Source of the DNA: Lactarius indigo
Taxonomy: Eukaryota; Basidiomycota; Agaricomycetes; Russulales; Russulaceae
Direction of reading: 5' to 3'
NCBI GenBank assembly: GCA_025766275.1
Contig: JAFKAC010000088.1
Coordinates: 179,725-243,724, forward strand
Length of the DNA: 64,000 bases
In this document: one piece after another, positions 59,860-64,000 of the stretch
How the letters are laid out: each line of letters starts with the position of its first letter
How positions within the stretch are numbered: the first letter of the stretch is position 1
Made by a program: the position numbers and the translations under genes
Notes under the pieces: generated by a model
Told to the model about the DNA's origin: nothing
What the model saw: the letters and a program-made list of their open reading frames with translations, nothing else
The model's database searches: none

Positions 59860-62800
59860 CTATACAGCCCCATCTTCGCTAGCCTCACCACTGACGTATG
59901 TAGGCGGCGCTTCAGATCTCTCCGCACGAAGTTGTAGTACCTCATGCCTCAAAAGGTCCACTTCTGACCGAAGTCTCCGGGCTTCCGATGGAGATGTGGC
60001 CTCAGCTGGTAGACCCCCAGGCACGCCCCCGTCGGTGGTGGCGGTTAAAGAGAGGTCGGATGGTCGTCTGTCCGTGGATTGGGACCGCGATGCGTTTGAG
60101 CGGAGCTGCGCAAGCTCCTTACCCGACAGACCGACGGGGATAGACACCACAGGTGGTGCTGGGTAAGGTGAGTACTCTGGGAAAAACGGGCGGTGGGCCA
60201 ACTGTTGCTGCCAGTCTGTTTGAGGCCCTACGTCTAGCGGTACCGCCTCGGCAAGTGCTGACTCTGTTGAGCTGTCAGTGTACGGTGCCACTGCGACCTA
60301 CGTGCCCTCGTCTGTAAGTTCTCGGGAAAATGAAGCTGAGTGAAGACCCAACTGATGTCGTTCTATGACTTCGTTTCCGTTGACGCCGCTTTACGAAGGC
60401 AATGGTCCCAATCGCAAGCAAAACCGCAAGGCCACCTGTGACGCCACCGGCAATCGCTCCTGAGTGTGATTTTGACGATGTCACGGTCCCGGTCGTCGTA
60501 GTAAGATTAGCTGTTATTTGCAAAACGGGAGCTCTGAGAAACATGTAAGTCGCGGCTCCGAAAAAAAAGGCACCTGCTATACGAACTTGAGAGCTAATGG
60601 CGCATACACTGCGCCTTGTGCGGGGCTAGTGGGAGATGCGGTAAATATGAATTGGCGCCCGACTGATGCAAATAGCCAGGAGCTCACCTGGCTCCTCCCA
60701 GGATGGTTATTCCTATGGTGCTATCATACTCGATCGGGAAAACGCCTGCAGTCTTGTTATAAGACGCTCGATTGTGAACTCTCGAGATAAGATTCGTGCG
60801 TAGGTCCTGATTTGAGGTCATAGCAGCTACGAACAAGTTCCAGCCTAGATCTACATTAGCCGAGACGACCGAAAAAGAATAACTCTGCTGACTGGACATA
60901 GCGGCGCCGGTGTCGGAACCGAGGTTATCGACTGGCACGCCAAACTTGCTAAAGGTCGAAGTCAATGTGAGGTTGTTGATGAAACTGCTTTGACCATCGT
61001 AGACCTGGAAGCCCACTACGGAGTCGGATAATTGTCGATATAAAGCAGAAATGAGCAGACACCGACGGATGATTCGACGACGCCGGTGTTTAGCCATACG
61101 TCGGCAAATAGATTATAACCCAAAGACCACGAATTCGTTTGTCCGTATACTGCAAGGAGGCGTTTATCACTTCCTAGTGCAAGGCCTTTCCATTGAGCAT
61201 AGAGACTCGCGGCTGTACCCTATAGACCAGTCAATTCCGCTACACAACATGTAAAAAAGCTTCACTGAGTCACGTACGGAATACTTGTTAACATCGGCGG
61301 CCTGCTTGACAATTGAGCTCATTTCAGACATCGCTTTGATGGCGACGATACCCTTGATTGCGAGGTTGGTTTGATTGTTGGTCGACAGCCCTTCCGCGGA
61401 GGACCTGTGTATATTATCAATAGATTATAGTCAATAGGTTATCAGCAATAAGAACCGTTGACGGAGACGACGCACTGATCGCGAATCAGCAGTGTCGAGT
61501 TGCATAAGTAATCAGCCCAGGAAGTCAGAAGATCATACTGTCCAGTATTGTTAGCCATCTACATGCACCCGAGAGGAGATACGTACGTATCTGCTGATAA
61601 AGCTACCATCTCCACTGGCACGGGCGTGGGCATAAGTCATGATCAACATATTCCCGGAATCTTTGTAATGAATAAGTTAGATCAGTGATCACGTGCAGGA
61701 CCAGCGACAACGATACCAACGTTCTACTCCTTGGTCATGAGTAGAATTGCTGATCGTGACGTTAGGGTAGTTCGTCCCTTTACATTCTTGACAATCAGCC
61801 CTCGAAACTTAGTCTCTCACATTCTAGAACCCACCTAGATCAGGAGCAGCGTACGGGTTAGTGTAGATGGGGGGGGCTTGCAACTGAAACAGTGGCTCAA
61901 GAAGGAGTCCACCCAGTTTAGGATCGATGTACATGAACGCCGGGAATGCAGAGTACAGCGTCTCGACCGCATTAACCCGGCTTGACCAGGGTCAGGATCT
62001 ATCTCCCACTCGACGCACGAAGGCGACTTACTTTGTCTTCGACCCACCGACATTCTTCATGAACGCCATCACATCAGACTTATTAAAATTACCACTTGCG
62101 TCAGTCCCGACTGTCAGTTGAGTGCTGCCATATACTTGCGCCGTCGCAAGAGAAACCAAATCTCCTAGAAGTCCAGAGATAGGCGCAGCCTCCTCAAGTA
62201 TCTTCGAATCCAGTTGTTGTGCTCTTGAAGACGCATTGGTGAAATCGTCGAGAAAGTCGACGATCTTAAATATGATATGAGACATCGTCTATTGAAGAAC
62301 GCGGATACTGACCAAGGACGTGTCATCAGAATATTGGGTCTTGTAGAACAGACTACGTTGTTGGGTGGCTCCAGATAGGTCTGTGTAATTGATGGCTGGG
62401 TCTGCGATGTACCCGACAGCCCACACGACGGGATCCTGCGTTTCTTGGATGGTGCCAAGATTGCGTGATATGGCAAAAACTGCGTAGTTGGGAGAGATGG
62501 AACGAAATTCGTGTCCGTTTGGTTGTCCAATACCCCATTAAGCTGGAATAATTCACGGGAAACCGAATCCTGAGCTGTCTTGTATGTGATGTCGCCACCC
62601 TAGATCATCGACCATACTAGTAAGTGGCAAAATCCATGCCACATGGTCGATACTCACGCTCTTCATGGCATAGTGCAACGTGCCCCATTCTGCTTGAGTG
62701 GATATTTCGTTGAACACGGCTGGGTTTTGAAGTTTGACCGTATGGTAGATGGCGTTGTTATTAGTTGTCGTGCTCCATACAATCACCTGGCTTCGATCCG

Positions 62801-63735
62801 CTGACATCCATTCTGCGACAAGTTTGAGACACGATGAACACGGGACATCGATTATGACATCGCCCACCTGAGCTGACGTCCGAATACACCTGCACAGCAT
62901 GTGCCGCACCATCCAGTGATTTGGCAGTTAATGATATATATGAGAATGGGATCGATTGCTTCACCCAATCTCCAGGCTATGACCAAATTGTGAGTACGAG
63001 ATAATAAAGGCAATTCTGGTTCGAACCTCGATCGGGTTCAGAAATGTGAGGTTAAATTGCATGGGTCCAGCTTGTGAGATGAGGCTTGTCTGCGTTGGTG
63101 AAATCAACGTGTTGGTGAGGTTTGAAGTTATGTTGATGGGAAATGGAAATCCCAGTAATGAGTAAGTTACATTGTCGACACGGACGAGGACGGGCAGGTT
63201 AAGGGACTAAAGTGCAGTAAAGTTTGGTGTTATGCTGAGCGAAGAGACGACATACGTTCAAACTTGGAGCCTGGTCAGAAGGTTGATGAGCAGAGGTTGT
63301 CGGCCATAGTGCTCCGATATTTGTGCCATTGATAGTGAACATCCAAGAACTGAGGTATGGGGAGCGGACTGCAAGAGGGATCGCCGGAGGATAAAGCGTC
63401 TGTTGGGCTCTTCCATAATAAAAAGAGGAAACAGGAGAATTAACAAGTGGATCATTTGCGCCTATCGTTGGGTCGTCGCTCGAGGTGTTGACCACTCGCC
63501 ACAGAGCAGCAGAGGGTTTGGTCAAGACTAGTGCCCAGTAATAGCTGCCCAAACCAACGTCGAGAATAAATACAGAAGAATGATCCGAGGAATAAGTTCG
63601 CCCCATCCCCTGGCCGCGGGCATTTACACATCGCGAGCAAGGCTTCTGATTCGAAAGTGTCAAAGAGTGTGTCTTGCTGATACCAACTCTGGACAGCGCT
63701 AGGCTATCAGCGGCAATCTCGTTGGTTACGGTCAA
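59860..63735 (-). pseudogene. GtaA-like ectoprotein, copy 4, nearly complete
   Basis: The only copy with uninterrupted order from N- to C-terminus. An open first exon (63735-63250) contains a hydrophobic VFILDVGLGSYYWALVL signal-like stretch and GAKE-free DDPTIGANDPLVN, then AVRSPYLSSWMFTINGTN. The core exons match copy 3. The C-terminus has GAIAGGVTGGLAVLLAIGTI (membrane), KRRQRKRSHR (cytosolic stop-transfer) and a coiled coil ending SEAPPTYVSGEASEDGAV. One base is missing near 62505 (ACGAAATTCG against ACGAAAATTCG elsewhere), which shifts the frame within the NFRPIAP exon. The true start codon is uncertain. It could be a pseudogene or an assembly error in a homopolymer. Confidence 0.72.
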
Positions 63736-64000
63736 ATGATGGAAGGAGTATTCAGTGCAACTTCTTATTGTGCATGGCAGGACGGGAACAGTTGGTCAGA
63801 TTACGCATCAATGGATTTTCTGTCTCTGCCCGGACACGCCGTTGAAAGCCGACCCAAATACGAATTACTGTATACAAACGAACAGCCCGGTTCTTTCCAA
63901 TCAAGGGACCATAGGGAGGGAGACGCGTCATTGCCAGTGACAGTCGACTGAAGGACGGCAATCTTGCGCACCCCTGGTCATTACTACATAGTTCGAGTTA
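63736..64000. promoter_or_regulatory. Upstream region of GtaA-like copy 4
   Basis: Matches 57790-58320 of unit 3 (TCAAATGATGGAAGGA, GCCGACC.AAATACGAA, ATCAAGG.ACCATAGGGAG). This conserved flank is probably the original promoter; units 1 and 2 lack it. Confidence 0.5.

Larger units (their letters stand above)
58979..64000. repeat. Tandem array unit 4 (continues past window)
   Basis: Same order as unit 3: RNF220-like exon 1 fragment, intergenic region, GtaA-like copy 4 and its native upstream flank. The window ends inside the unit, so the array may continue. Confidence 0.8.

Noticed and set aside
37135..64000. Possibility that the repeat units form a CRISPR or satellite array
   Set aside because: Units are about 6 kb and contain genes; there are no short direct repeats with unique spacers.

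Overview
The window is nuclear DNA of a filamentous basidiomycete, almost certainly an Agaricomycete. Genes are cut by many 45-65 bp GT-AG introns. There is a spermidine synthase-saccharopine dehydrogenase fusion gene, which is typical of Basidiomycota, and the mobile DNA is of agaricomycete types (a KDZ transposon and Ty1/copia elements). No tRNA, rRNA or CRISPR array was seen.

Left third (1-21.9 kb) is a nest of mobile DNA. A gag-like retroelement ORF (14508 down to 415, minus strand) is split by a 12.9-kb KDZ DNA transposon (1033-13967) with 139-bp terminal inverted repeats. That element carries a CxC2/KDZ transposase, three cargo genes that read through intact once introns are removed, and a fourth (a Cys-cluster/coiled-coil gene) whose middle is unresolved. 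Next to the gag ORF, an LTR fragment is split by an older solo LTR (5-bp duplication GTATG). That solo LTR is itself split by a complete, probably very young Ty1/copia element (14745-21116, duplication ATAAG, LTRs of equal length that look identical, one open 1439-codon gag-pol frame).

Middle (22.2-37.2 kb) is a dense block of conserved single-copy genes: VAC14, a Y_phosphatase3-type tyrosine phosphatase, the SPE3-LYS9 fusion, a DUF6593-like gene, EMC6, HOM2 (aspartate-semialdehyde dehydrogenase), eIF3f, TOM7 (about 52 residues in four exons) and an RNF220-like RING E3 ligase. Several pairs are divergent with very short shared promoters; EMC6 and HOM2 start codons are only 38 bp apart.

Right part (37.1-64 kb) is a tandem array of about 6-kb units, at least four. 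Each unit holds a minus-strand gene for a GtaA-like (glutaminase A family) ectoprotein with a C-terminal membrane anchor and a cytosolic coiled-coil tail, plus an orphan copy of the first exon of the RNF220-like gene. The repeat boundary lies inside intron 1 of that ligase gene. All four GtaA-like copies appear damaged: copies 1, 2 and 4 carry different one-base frameshifts in the same exon, copies 1 and 2 also share a copia fragment in place of the native 5' region, and copy 3 is split by a gag-only, non-autonomous copia element (51445-55353, duplication GATTG).

Exon boundaries were worked out by eye from splice signals and frame continuity. Family names rest on recognised motifs, not on database searches.
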